From positions 1 to 34,707 of the forward strand of contig NZ_LNQB01000046.1 of NCBI RefSeq assembly GCF_001651875.1: a DNA stretch of 34,707 nucleotides, written 5' to 3'. Source of the DNA: Sinorhizobium saheli. GTDB taxonomy: Bacteria; Pseudomonadota; Alphaproteobacteria; Rhizobiales; Rhizobiaceae. Numbering within the stretch: position 1 is the first letter of the stretch; every line of letters begins with the position of its first letter. Under the pieces are notes generated by a model. That model was given only the letters and a program-made list of their open reading frames with translations. It was not told the DNA's origin and ran no database searches. Made by a program: the position numbers and the translations under genes. This document shows positions 1-8,023 of the stretch, one piece after another.

Positions 1-1
1 A

Positions 2-1054
2 ATCAGTCCCTCTGTTGCAGCCGTAGGGAATCACGGCAAAAACCCAAAAGCCAGAGGGCTTTTTCAGCAGCCTGCTAATGCACTGATTGCGGCAACAGAC
101 TATGAGGCGCAACTGCTGAGTCTGCCCAAGTCCGAGTTCGAGATTGCTAAGACAGACGTCCAGTATCTCGTCAACTGTGCTTATCAGATCTCTGCGTTTG
201 CCGGCCTTCATCCCGTCGATGCCGAGTTGACGGTGGGGAAGGAGCTTAGCCGCCTTGCACGCTTAAGTCGTCAGCGGCAGCCTAGCGTTGATGTCCTCTC
301 CTATGAAGATATGATCCTTACCAATCCGCTGCAGAGCGATCCACGCGTATATTGCCTCGGCTCGGCTGGGGTCGAGGAGCGAGATTTTTGCCTGGGTCAT
401 CAATACATTGAAAGTGAATTACAGTCAGCAATGGACGCTCTACTTGAGTTGCGTGACTCGGCTGAAGCGGATGCGCGTCAATGTCTTGCGGTATGCGTGG
501 AGCGCCTCGAGTCGGCAAATTGTGTTCTGGCGCGCTTTTTTGAGTGCATGTCGCCCGATCTGTTTGGCCAATTTCGCGTTTTTTACGGAAAAAACCCTTA
601 CAAGGACAGGCTTGGCCCAAGCGGCCGTTTCTCTGCCCGGATCGTCGCGGTCTCGGTGTTGCTTATCGGTGAAGAACTCTTCCACCAGAAACCGCAGTTT
701 TATAGGGATGTATTTCGGCTATCAGAATACTATCCGCAACGGTGCATTCACGAGGTATTCCGCTGGTTGTCACCCGACAAGGAGAGCGCGGAGCTCCAGC
801 CAAGGTGGCTAAATGGGAAAGCGGACTTTCCTAAGTTTGCAACCATCTCGCCCGTCATGGAGCGCCACGGCAGTGAAATCAGAAAGCTGCGCGCGTCCTG
901 TGTTAGTGCGCTGGATCGGTTTACCCAATTGCACCGCCGTACGGCTTTGAAATATACAATTGAGCCGGGTCGTCCAATTGTCGGAGTTGAGGCGGCGGAA
1001 AGTATTGAGTCTGTGCTTTCACAGCGGCTGTTGAGGGCGGTGGATCAAAGCTAA
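2..1054 (+). CDS. PrnB-like (DUF1864-type) protein, 5' truncated by window edge
   Basis: The frame stays open to the first bases of the window, so the true start lies outside; the TTG at 227 is only an internal codon. About 350 residues are visible, close to the roughly 360 aa of PrnB (monodechloroaminopyrrolnitrin synthase), a haem protein of the tryptophan/indoleamine dioxygenase superfamily. The resemblance is from memory of PrnB: a helical segment ending MSPDLFGQFRVFYG, then a short GPSG-containing loop and a hydrophobic helix (VAVSVLLIGEELF), which match the order of elements in PrnB. No haem-ligand histidine can be assigned by eye. A GNAT gene follows 63 bp downstream on the same strand, so the two may form a small biosynthetic operon. 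The other prn genes are not visible here. The family is fairly likely; the substrate is unknown. Confidence 0.5.
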   Translation: MSPSVAAVGNHGKNPKARGLFQQPANALIAATDYEAQLLSLPKSEFEIAKTDVQYLVNCAYQISAFAGLHPVDAELTVGKELSRLARLSRQRQPSVDVLSYEDMILTNPLQSDPRVYCLGSAGVEERDFCLGHQYIESELQSAMDALLELRDSAEADARQCLAVCVERLESANCVLARFFECMSPDLFGQFRVFYGKNPYKDRLGPSGRFSARIVAVSVLLIGEELFHQKPQFYRDVFRLSEYYPQRCIHEVFRWLSPDKESAELQPRWLNGKADFPKFATISPVMERHGSEIRKLRASCVSALDRFTQLHRRTALKYTIEPGRPIVGVEAAESIESVLSQRLLRAVDQS

Positions 1055-1117
1055 CGGCGCTATTTGGTGTAAAGGGATGCCGCGCCTAGACGTCCGACTC
1101 CAAAGAGGTGATGATCG

Positions 1118-1612
1118 ATGTCTCGAAACGAAGTGATTTTTCGTCGGTTCGAGCCGAGGGATGCCGATGATGCGTGGCTTCTGCACAGGAGAGCATCTGA
1201 GGCTATTGGGGTGCGTGGTCCGGAAGGGGTGTGGGAGGATGACTTACGCGATATCGGGGAAGTATATATCGCCTCAGGCGGCGACTTCGTTGTTGCGCAT
1301 ATCGGCTCCAAACTCACTGCTATGGGTGGATTGAAACCTATTGACGATGATGTCGCAGAGTTGAAACGTGTGCGGGTCGATCCCGCCTTTCAACGACGAG
1401 GCCTTGGGAGGAGGATTCTTAGCGAATTGGAATCGCGAGCCGTTGCTCTAGGATTCAAGTGGATAAAGCTCGACACCACAATGATCCAGGTAGGGGCACA
1501 AAGGCTTTATGAAACGGCCGGCTATATTCGCCGCAGGGAACGGGTGTTGCACGGATATGCAGTGATCTTTTACGAAAAGTGGTTAGCCGGCCAGCATGAC
1601 GACGTCACATGA
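1118..1612 (+). CDS. GNAT-family N-acetyltransferase
   Basis: A complete 164-aa single-domain GNAT protein, expected to transfer acetyl from acetyl-CoA to an amine. The core is textbook: a beta-4 strand reading ELKRVRVDPAFQ runs into the acetyl-CoA pyrophosphate loop QRRGLGRRIL (about residues 92-101), followed by a helix, a beta-5 strand (KWIKLDTT) and the LYETAGY motif near residue 130. The ATG at 1118 is preceded by an AGAGGTGATG Shine-Dalgarno stretch. It lies 63 bp behind the PrnB-like gene in the same direction and may modify the same product. The substrate cannot be read from sequence; this is one of the most diverse enzyme families. Confidence 0.85.
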   Translation: MSRNEVIFRRFEPRDADDAWLLHRRASEAIGVRGPEGVWEDDLRDIGEVYIASGGDFVVAHIGSKLTAMGGLKPIDDDVAELKRVRVDPAFQRRGLGRRILSELESRAVALGFKWIKLDTTMIQVGAQRLYETAGYIRRRERVLHGYAVIFYEKWLAGQHDDVT

Positions 1613-3160
1613 TCGATGAGGTTGTGAGCAAACGCTACGACCACAGATCAATCTTGCCGTCTGGCAGCCGTCCGCAGGCGAGCTTGAAGGCCGGGTCGCT
1701 GCGCAGTCGGTCGAATCAATGGGCATCTCGTAGCCGCACGTGGGGAACATCGCTGGCGTACGGCGTCACGATCAGCGTGCCGTTTTCCATTTTCCATCCT
1801 CACACCGTCGAGCTTTCCGAACCGGACTCGCCAAGCCAGCCGTTTGAAGTGGCCGGAAATTCGTGACCAGCCGGCAGATCATTATGCCAGTTCGCGACGA
1901 GAGTTCACGGTCGTTCGACCACAGATTGAGATGCGAGCGTTCGTCGTTTCCAGCAATCCCGTTGGCCCAGAACGTGAACACCCTGCAACAAGCCGTGCAC
2001 CGCTCTTGTGAAGAACGGCTCCCTTGGGAAGGGGGGGAACGCCTCACGGCGCCGCCCCTCCCTCACCACCCGGCATAGGCCGTTCAACCGGATTAGGCTT
2101 GGGCAGAGACATGGAGACGGGGAAGGCCGAGTGACTCGAAGTAGTGGTTGCGCAGGGCATGTTGCACCGCGGGGTGTCTTAACATGCGCCAGAATCCCGT
2201 CGGCGAACCGGCGGCAATCGCCGCACGGAACTACTGCACACACGGGTCCCCTCGACATGGCATTGTTCAAGGTGCGCACTTCCTCCGGCGTGCCGATACG
2301 TGGACCTTATCCGGGCGATACGATTGCTTTTGCGCCGGTCAACGAACGAACGAATGGCCGAGCCATCCGCGCCACGTAACTGAAAACGATACGACGCGCG
2401 AAAGGCGCCGCAGCAGGTCCTGCGAGAATTTGCCTTACTCGCGGCGTTCGGCGCGGATGATATTCGCCACCGGCCAATCGACGAAACCGTGCAGGCAAAC
2501 CTCTGAAATACATTTCAGACGAAGTATGTGGGACTTCGTCACCGTTAGCGGCGAGTGGATCTCGTCGCATTACGACGAGAACGGCCGGGTTGTTGGAATT
2601 AGCTGCGGCCACGGGGATCGCCGCGACCAAATTGGGGTAAGTATCGCAGGAATTGCCGGTCAGGGGCCGCAATAGTCCTGTGACGACTATAGGGATATTG
2701 AAATCGGCACTAGGGACAGCAGCTAAGCTGTTTCTTTAAGACTGGCCGTCCCGTGCCCGATGACAATTTCCCTTGACGTCGCGGGCAAGTTCGCTGCGCA
2801 AATCGGCGAGATCGGCCCAGTCGTCAAAGGTGATACCAATGCCGTCAAACTGCCGAAGGTTAGCGGACAGTATGTTCGCGATGGCCTCTAGGAGTCCCGT
2901 CCGCTCGATCAGGATTTGCATCGGTGCGTTCGTCGGTGGCATTGTAGTCGAGCAGGTCAAACGAATCTGTCCCGATCGAGGCAATCCTTCCGCCTTTTAG
3001 GAAGCATGCTCGTCGCCCGCTTGACGGTCATGGATAGCGAGCTACCGCTATGGAAACTAATACTGCTATGTGAAATGATTTAAGTAACGCATATTCGGTT
3101 CAAAACCCATGTCGGTTTTGTCATGCTTCGCGGCACCGCTTGATCGGACTTAGGGACCCC
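1613..3160. other. 1.5-kb stretch without an intact gene
   Basis: Reading frames here are short, arginine/serine/proline rich and overlap on both strands, as in non-coding or decayed DNA. Three scraps look once-coding. One is an IS1380-like fragment near 1640-1715 (listed separately). One is a minus-strand string at about 2100-2180 reading LRNHYFESLGLPRL, which I cannot assign. One is a minus-strand frame at 2736-2984 (DGIGITFDDWADL) of unknown family. The last 100 bases before 3161 should hold the promoter of the lyase gene; I see no convincing sigma-54 (GG-N10-GC) element, nod box or NifA site. Confidence 0.6.
1638..1717 (-). mobile_element. IS1380-family transposase fragment
   Basis: One minus-strand frame reads FDRLRSDPAFKLACGRLPD before a stop. 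IS1380-family transposases carry a very similar stretch in their N-terminal third (D-x-LR-x-DP-x-x-K-L-A-x-GRLP). Only about 25 codons remain, with a stop just upstream, so this is a relic. No terminal repeats were found. Confidence 0.45.
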
Positions 3161-4561
3161 ATGCCAAACACTAGAACAGATACAGACAGCCTCGGCTCCC
3201 GAGAATTGCCCGCAGGGGCGCTATATGGGGTCGCGACGCTTCGCGGCCAGGAAAACTTCGACATCTCATTTCACAAGCTCGGCGACGCGCCGGAGCTTCT
3301 CAAGGCGCTTGCGCGCATCAAGCATGCAGCAGCAGCCGCCAACCGCGATATCGGCGTCCTCCCCGCCGATGTCGCGAACGCCATTATCGCGGCATCCGTC
3401 GAGATCGAAAACGGCCGTCACACCGATCAGTTCATCGTCGATTTGCTGGAAGGCTCCGGTGGAACTTCCATCAACATGAACGTCAATGAAGTGATCGCGA
3501 ACCGCGCGCTCCAGATACTGAACGAGCAGCCGGGTACATATAGCCGTATTCATCCGAACGATCACGTCAACAGCGGCCAATCGACCAACGACGTCTTGCC
3601 CGCAGCCGTCAAGCTGGCAGTCTACGACAAGTCTCTGTGCCTCATCGGGGCCCTAAAGCATCTTGCGGAAGCTCTTGAAGAGCGGTCCATCGCCTTCAAG
3701 GATGTTTTGCGGATCGGCAGGACTTGCATGCAGGCGGCACAGCCCATGCGCCTCGGTCAAGCGTTTTCCGGTTATGCTGCAGCCGTTCGCAGGCTTGTCG
3801 AGAAGCTGGTTTCCGCCCGGGATGAGATGCTCGTCCTGCCCTTGGGCGGAACGGCTATCGGAACCGGGCTGGGCTCCGCTCCGGGTTACCGGAGCGCCGT
3901 TTATCGCCATCTGAAAGAAATCGTCGGGGCAGATGTCCGCCCCGGTGAGAATATGTTCGATGCCATGCAGAATGCCGACGCGTTCGCCCGCGTCTCCTCG
4001 GAAATCCGCATCTGCGCCGAGGTCATCGGCAAGATCGCATCCGATCTCATCATTCTCGCGTCTGGCCCGAACAGCGGCGTCGGCGAGTTGCGACTTCCGC
4101 ACGTACAGCCCGGTTCCTCCATCATGCCGGGCAAGGTCAACCCGGTCTTGCCGATGATGATGCATCAGGTAGCCTTTGCCGTTGTCGGCAACGATGCTGG
4201 CGTATCCCTGGCCTCGCTGCAGGGACAGCTCGAAATTAATCACTTCGAACCGATCATCGCCTCACGCTTGTTCGACTCGATTGAGCTCCTTGCGAAATCC
4301 ACGCGCATTTTTGCCGATAAATGCATCGCCGGCATCGAGGCCGACCGTGAGCAGTCCCTCAGGAACCTAATGCAATCGTCGGCGCTTGCCACCGTCTTCG
4401 TGCCGAAGCTCGGTTACACCGAGGTATCGAAGCTCGTGCAGGCCTCAGTCGCCGAACGGCGCCCATTCATTGAACTAGCCATAGAACGCGGCCTTCTGAC
4501 CCATGACGAAGTCATCCAAGTTGTTCGCGAAAGTACCGATTATCGTGAGGAGATCGCATGA
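3161..4561 (+). CDS. Aspartase/fumarase-superfamily lyase (aspartate ammonia-lyase-like)
   Basis: Complete protein of 466 aa from the ATG at 3161, which has AGGGA about 6 bases upstream; a TTG 21 bases earlier is less likely. The superfamily signature GSSIMPGKVNP lies at residues 318-328, placing the catalytic serine at the position used in FumC and AspA (about residue 318-320). HPNDHVNSGQSTND is the substrate-binding loop, and its QSTND form is closer to aspartases than to FumC (QSSND). The GRTxxQxAxP motif is present, but residue 189 is Cys where FumC has His188 and E. coli AspA has Gln. The family eliminates ammonia or another leaving group from a succinyl compound to give fumarate. Aspartase is the default call; a specialised lyase on an N-substituted aspartate is possible. 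The gene stands alone; its stop overlaps decayed recombinase DNA, so a downstream partner may have been lost. Confidence 0.8.
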   Translation: MPNTRTDTDSLGSRELPAGALYGVATLRGQENFDISFHKLGDAPELLKALARIKHAAAAANRDIGVLPADVANAIIAASVEIENGRHTDQFIVDLLEGSGGTSINMNVNEVIANRALQILNEQPGTYSRIHPNDHVNSGQSTNDVLPAAVKLAVYDKSLCLIGALKHLAEALEERSIAFKDVLRIGRTCMQAAQPMRLGQAFSGYAAAVRRLVEKLVSARDEMLVLPLGGTAIGTGLGSAPGYRSAVYRHLKEIVGADVRPGENMFDAMQNADAFARVSSEIRICAEVIGKIASDLIILASGPNSGVGELRLPHVQPGSSIMPGKVNPVLPMMMHQVAFAVVGNDAGVSLASLQGQLEINHFEPIIASRLFDSIELLAKSTRIFADKCIAGIEADREQSLRNLMQSSALATVFVPKLGYTEVSKLVQASVAERRPFIELAIERGLLTHDEVIQVVRESTDYREEIA

Positions 4562-4565
4562 GCCA

Positions 4566-5116
4566 TTATTGCGCCCTTTCATTCTGCGCCATGGCTTCAC
4601 CGGCAATCGGACTGGTCGCGCGCCCGGCGCGATCCCGCACCGAACCCAGGTTACGAGCGGTCATTATCGGCGGGGCGATCCTGTGCTGTCGATGCTTCGA
4701 TGGCGGTGCAGTTGACCGATCTCGGCAAAGCTGGCGCCCGACCGCAAAAGGTCGGTCGCGGGGCTGGCGGAAAAGATGGGCGCCGTGATGCGCAGTAGCC
4801 GTGGATGCCAACCGTTCGAGTGCTTGCTTCGCGATCATCGTGATGGCGCAGCCGGAGGCAAAACTCACCTGCGGCGCCAGGATTCGCAAGAAAACTCGCC
4901 GACCGCTGAAGCGGGCCGTCCATGCCCGGATATAAGCCACGATAACTGTTCCGACGTCGTGACGTAGCGGCGTGATCGTTTGCCGCCGCTCCTTACCGTG
5001 CACGAGGATCGTACCCGACTGCCACTCGATATCGTCAAGATTGAGGGCGGCAACTTCGCTGGCGCGCAAACCGAGCTTGGCCAGGATCATCAGAACCACA
5101 TAGTCCCGATGGTAGA
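4566..5116 (-). pseudogene. Tyrosine recombinase (XerC/D-like), 3' part, frameshifted
   Basis: The minus strand encodes the catalytic domain of a phage-integrase-type recombinase. HRDYVVLMILAKLGLRASEV contains the first catalytic arginine in its usual GLRxSE context, followed by LNLDDIEW and a strand/turn (ILVHGKERRQ). Further down the HLFRQPRDRPF segment corresponds to HxLRHSLAT of intact relatives but has slipped out of frame, and the continuation is spread over two frames. The N-terminal SAM-like domain is missing. In pNGR234a-type replicons such recombinases occur as tandem y4r genes; whether this is one cannot be decided here. The upstream boundary coincides with a group II intron 3' end, suggesting intron insertion into the gene. 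The end abuts the stop codon of the opposing lyase gene. Confidence 0.75.
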
Positions 5117-5340
5117 GTCGAGGTGTGGCGCGGTTGGCTGTAGGTCGAGCATATCTGTTTCCGCCCCTTTCGTCTGGCGGTGCCTTAGTGGCTCGATCGT
5201 GACTCCCGTTCCACACACCGCTCATCGAACCGGAAATGCAGATCTCCCGCATCCGGCTCTCGGACAAGATCGCACGCCTGCACCCACGGCACGCCGCGTC
5301 CGAGACGGGTCAGACGTACCAGTCCATAGTGCTGGTAACC
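5117..5340 (-). mobile_element. Group II intron 3' end (domains V-VI) inside the recombinase pseudogene
   Basis: On the minus strand, bases 5259-5227 form a 33-nt hairpin with the layout of group II intron domain V. A lower stem GAGCCGG/CCGGTTC of 7 pairs (one G-U) comes first, then A-T plus a two-base bulge on the 3' strand, an upper stem TGCGG/CTGCA, and a GAGA-type loop. Downstream a purine-rich region (AAAGGGGCGGAAAC) and a tail ending CGACTCTAC lead straight into the recombinase coding frame at HRDYVV. No intron-encoded reverse transcriptase is present, so the intron is 5'-truncated; the 5' limit given is a guess. The weak point is a domain V to exon distance of about 110 nt, longer than usual. 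Confidence 0.55.
5227..5259 (-). ncRNA. Group II intron domain V hairpin
   Basis: This is the catalytic 33-nt hairpin described under the intron entry. It has paired arms GAGCCGG and CCGGTTC, an internal two-base bulge, and a second stem capped by a GNRA-like loop. It is the most conserved secondary structure of the element. Confidence 0.55.
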
Positions 5341-5601
5341 CGAGGGCGATGATCTCGGTGGGAAAGAGGTGCGGCGATAGTCACGGTTCGTCACGACCGA
5401 CAGTCGCACATCGAATTCAAAGTCCTTTACCTTTACGATGTCACTTGCAATCCCCCTCACCATCGCCATGGCAAATTCCGCGCCCGTTTATCGCACAGCC
5501 AGGGTATCTCGGCTGCATAATTGTATGCCGACGTTGCATGCCGGGGATCGGCCGGCGTGCGTTACTGTGAGGCCCCTTATCTTACTTACGGAGTACGACG
5601 G
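5260..5601. other. Region between intron remnant and effector start
   Basis: No intact gene. The minus strand up to about 5340 may be the domain IV/III remainder of the group II intron; a minus-strand open frame (5185-5469) runs through domain V and is therefore not taken as a protein. The last 100 bases hold the likely promoter of the effector gene, including a degenerate tts-box-like stretch. Confidence 0.5.
5498..5525 (+). promoter_or_regulatory. Degenerate tts-box-like element
   Basis: The TtsI-binding tts box runs roughly GTCAGCTTNTCGAAAGCT, then four bases, CC-N-C-N and TA. Here GCCAGGGTATCTCGGCT is followed at the expected distance by TA. It keeps CAG, T-N-TC, GCT and TA but loses one base and the central GAAA. 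It lies about 75 bp before the effector ATG, a normal spacing. The match is poor, so it may be decayed or chance. Confidence 0.25.
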
Positions 5602-7650
5602 ATGTATCCAGGAGACGGCGACGCGCCTGAAGACGGTGCTCGCGATATGTCTAACTGGATGGAGGCATTGACGGGCGCATCTAGCTCGGAAGCCTGGATC
5701 CAGAACTACCGTGCGTTATCACGGCAGCAGGCTGGGCAGGCCGAACAACTTTGGGAGGTGCCCCGACGGATGGACGCGTTGCAACTCAATTCGTCTGATG
5801 AGAGCTCCGCAAAGTCTAATTCGCCTGATGAGAGTTCCGCAGAGGGCGGTGGAGGAATCCAGCGCGCCAGTCTCGGCGGTTCGATGCGGATGCCGCCACA
5901 CGCTCGGTCGACGGACAACTCGTTCAACAGCACGCGCCACAGCATTGATCTCCCCCGTGCTCACTTTGCGGCCCAAGTACCGCCGCAAACTAATTTGCGG
6001 GATGATCTGTTCAGCAGCGCGCGCTCCACCTTGTCATCTGAAAAGCAGCCCGCGATCGAGACGGAGAGCGGCAAAAAGAGCGGACTGTGGAAGCGTATCA
6101 AATCAGGGGTTGGAAAGGCGTTCGGGGCGAGTAGCAGCGATAAGCCGTCCGGCTCGGCGGTGCAGCAAATGGTCCTTTCAACGAAATTCCGCGTGGATCA
6201 CGCCAAGCAGCACGGCCGAGCACGCCGGGTCCCTGTCGAGGATGAGGCGCTGTTTGAGGAATTCAAAATCAAAGCCAGGGCCATCCCCGACGACGGCACC
6301 GTCAAACCACTTGGCGGCGGCACGGTCAAAAGTGCGATGGCGGATCTGCGCCATTTGAGCGCCCGACTTAGTCAGAACGGGAGGCCATCAATCGCGGCTC
6401 GAATTGGCAACCCGGAGTTGGAAACTGGGTTGGATGACGATGTGGAAACTTATGCGAGCGATCGCAGCAGGCGCATCAAAGCGGCATTGAAGAAGCTCCG
6501 GGACGTCGGTGCCGGAAGGGCCTTGTCAGCCGATATCCGCCGCCTTGTTCCTTATTCGGCAGACGCAACCCTCATCGACATGTGGGCCGCGGCGGAAAAG
6601 GCAACAGGCAGGATTCTGCCCGAGACTGTCGATAGACATGCGCGCCGCCTTTGCAGGTTGAGTGATTGGCTGCAAACGCGCAAAAAGGGCGCCATGGCTG
6701 GCCGACTCAACGACGATGCGCTGGCCCAAGATATTGAGCAGTATAAGCATCAAACCGCGGACACCAAAATCAAGTCCGATTTGCTCAGGCTTCGGCGATA
6801 CCAGCAAGTTCTCGAGGCGAACAGAGCACTGGGGTTGCCTCTTCCAGAGGGCGCGCGTCCGCTCGCCGGAGAAGGCGCACGGGAGCCTCGGTGGCTGCAG
6901 GAGCTTCCCGCGACGCCATCTACCCCAAGCGAGGGAGCTTGGGACTGGTTGAGGGAGCAGATGCAAGACCCCGCGTCGTCCTCGTTTACGCCACAGCCTG
7001 GCCTGCAGCCGAGCGCGCTTCAGGATCTTCCGGCCACCCCGAGCGCGAACGCTTGGGCTTGGTTTGGGGAGCAAGAACCTGCGTCACCGTTATCTGCAAG
7101 CCGTCCGTTCTCAGATATCTACGGTGGTCTTGAACCGCTGATTAATTTGAATCCGCCCACACCGTATAAATTGCGTGACGATGCTCATTCTGCGCCGGCG
7201 CCTGACCTCGCCAGACCCCCGTCGCTCGTCGGGCCATCGGGGGCCCCTCAGGAGATCCCGGATATCGGACCTGTCATCGGCGAGACTTGGCGCCACGGTT
7301 CCCAACCGGTCTCGGATGTCGTGATCGATGTACTGGATACAGACCAGTTTGGTCCAAGGCAGGTCGACATCAACGGTGAGCGTTACTCGATCCTCTTGGG
7401 ACCGGGCGGCCGCCGGGACAGGGACGTTCGCCTCACCCATCATCCGCGCGCGAGGCCGATGAATGAAGCTGGGCCATCCCGTCAGCCAGTAGCGGACCTT
7501 GGGTTTCTTATCCGCGGGGGATGGCAGCACCGCGAACGCTGGCTTCCGCCCTACCTTGTCCGGCACTGGAGGGCGAGCACCTCATGCCGGAAGCCCGGCG
7601 CCCGACGTATATCAACATCCGCGGAGTGCCTTATAGGGCCGAGTTGCTGA
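5602..7650 (+). CDS. NopD/XopD-like type III effector relic, C-terminus frameshifted
   Basis: Start ATG at 5602 has CGGAG nine bases upstream; the frame also opens earlier but without a start signal. The product is hydrophilic, and its first 200 residues are Ser/Thr/Pro rich, as in secreted effectors. Residues about 165-190 are basic (KKSGLWKRIKSGVGK). Residues about 210-410 form a helical region with repeated motifs of the type seen in large rhizobial NopD/Bel2-5-like proteins (RLCRLSDWLQ, DIEQYK). Two imperfect repeats carry LQ(E/D)LPATPS followed by an AWxW motif (about 435-490). INLNPPTP near residue 512 resembles an EAR repression motif. No Ulp/C48 protease domain follows. The frame ends at 7650, but another frame from about 7570 to 7697 reads INIRGVPYRAELLK and ends RIYPEAD, matching INGERYSILLG upstream in style, so a frameshift is likely. 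Function is inferred from resemblance only. Confidence 0.6.
   Translation: MYPGDGDAPEDGARDMSNWMEALTGASSSEAWIQNYRALSRQQAGQAEQLWEVPRRMDALQLNSSDESSAKSNSPDESSAEGGGGIQRASLGGSMRMPPHARSTDNSFNSTRHSIDLPRAHFAAQVPPQTNLRDDLFSSARSTLSSEKQPAIETESGKKSGLWKRIKSGVGKAFGASSSDKPSGSAVQQMVLSTKFRVDHAKQHGRARRVPVEDEALFEEFKIKARAIPDDGTVKPLGGGTVKSAMADLRHLSARLSQNGRPSIAARIGNPELETGLDDDVETYASDRSRRIKAALKKLRDVGAGRALSADIRRLVPYSADATLIDMWAAAEKATGRILPETVDRHARRLCRLSDWLQTRKKGAMAGRLNDDALAQDIEQYKHQTADTKIKSDLLRLRRYQQVLEANRALGLPLPEGARPLAGEGAREPRWLQELPATPSTPSEGAWDWLREQMQDPASSSFTPQPGLQPSALQDLPATPSANAWAWFGEQEPASPLSASRPFSDIYGGLEPLINLNPPTPYKLRDDAHSAPAPDLARPPSLVGPSGAPQEIPDIGPVIGETWRHGSQPVSDVVIDVLDTDQFGPRQVDINGERYSILLGPGGRRDRDVRLTHHPRARPMNEAGPSRQPVADLGFLIRGGWQHRERWLPPYLVRHWRASTSCRKPGARRISTSAECLIGPSC
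5788..5847 (+). repeat. 30-bp in-frame tandem duplication
   Basis: Bases 5788-5817 and 5818-5847 are two copies of a 30-bp unit that encodes a ten-residue acidic/serine block (S-x-DESSA). They differ at about five positions. The unit lies in the presumed disordered secretion/linker part of the effector. Confidence 0.85.
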
Positions 7651-7697
7651 AAGCAAACGGCGGCTCACGGGTTCGTATTTATCCTGAAGCTGATTGA

Positions 7698-8023
7698 AGA
7701 ACACGCCTAGACCGCAACCTCAGTGGTCAATGGGGCGGCGCCCACCGAGGAGGCGTTTTGCCGCCCAGCCAGCGGCATAGGCCTGCTCCCAGAGCGCGGA
7801 GTTATCGATAGGGAAGTTGCACGCGAGCTGACTGGGCTCACTACCGAAAAGCTTACTTTGATGTTGGCCTTTGCCGCCTTGCCGTCGCGGCCATGGCTGT
7901 TTCGACCGCCACCCGGAACAAGGACTGCTAAATGCCGATGAAGATTTGGGTGAAGTTGCCGACTGGCTGGATCAACGCTGGTGGATTGGAGGCTTTCCGG
8001 TGACATCACGGTCAGAGGGGGAA
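7698..8023. other. Gene-free gap with possible decayed coding scraps
   Basis: No intact gene. A plus-strand string near 7780-7850 (LPERGVIDREVARELTGL) weakly recalls the C-terminal part of IS110-type transposases. The frame from 7932 reads MPMKIWVKLPTGWINAGGLE and stops at 8001, resembling the N-terminus of a small HTH protein family common on rhizobial plasmids. Both are too short to name with confidence. AGAGGGGG just before 8024 is the ribosome site of the next gene. Confidence 0.35.

Noticed and set aside
2148..2675. 175-aa plus-strand frame
   Set aside because: Arg/His/Ser-rich composition, no family resemblance, overlapped by equally long minus-strand frames; no ribosome site.
3266..4243. 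Long minus-strand open frames opposite the lyase gene
   Set aside because: Shadows caused by high GC3; the plus strand is a clear superfamily member over its whole length.
5185..5469. 94-aa minus-strand frame
   Set aside because: It runs straight through the domain V hairpin of the group II intron, so the reading frame is probably incidental.
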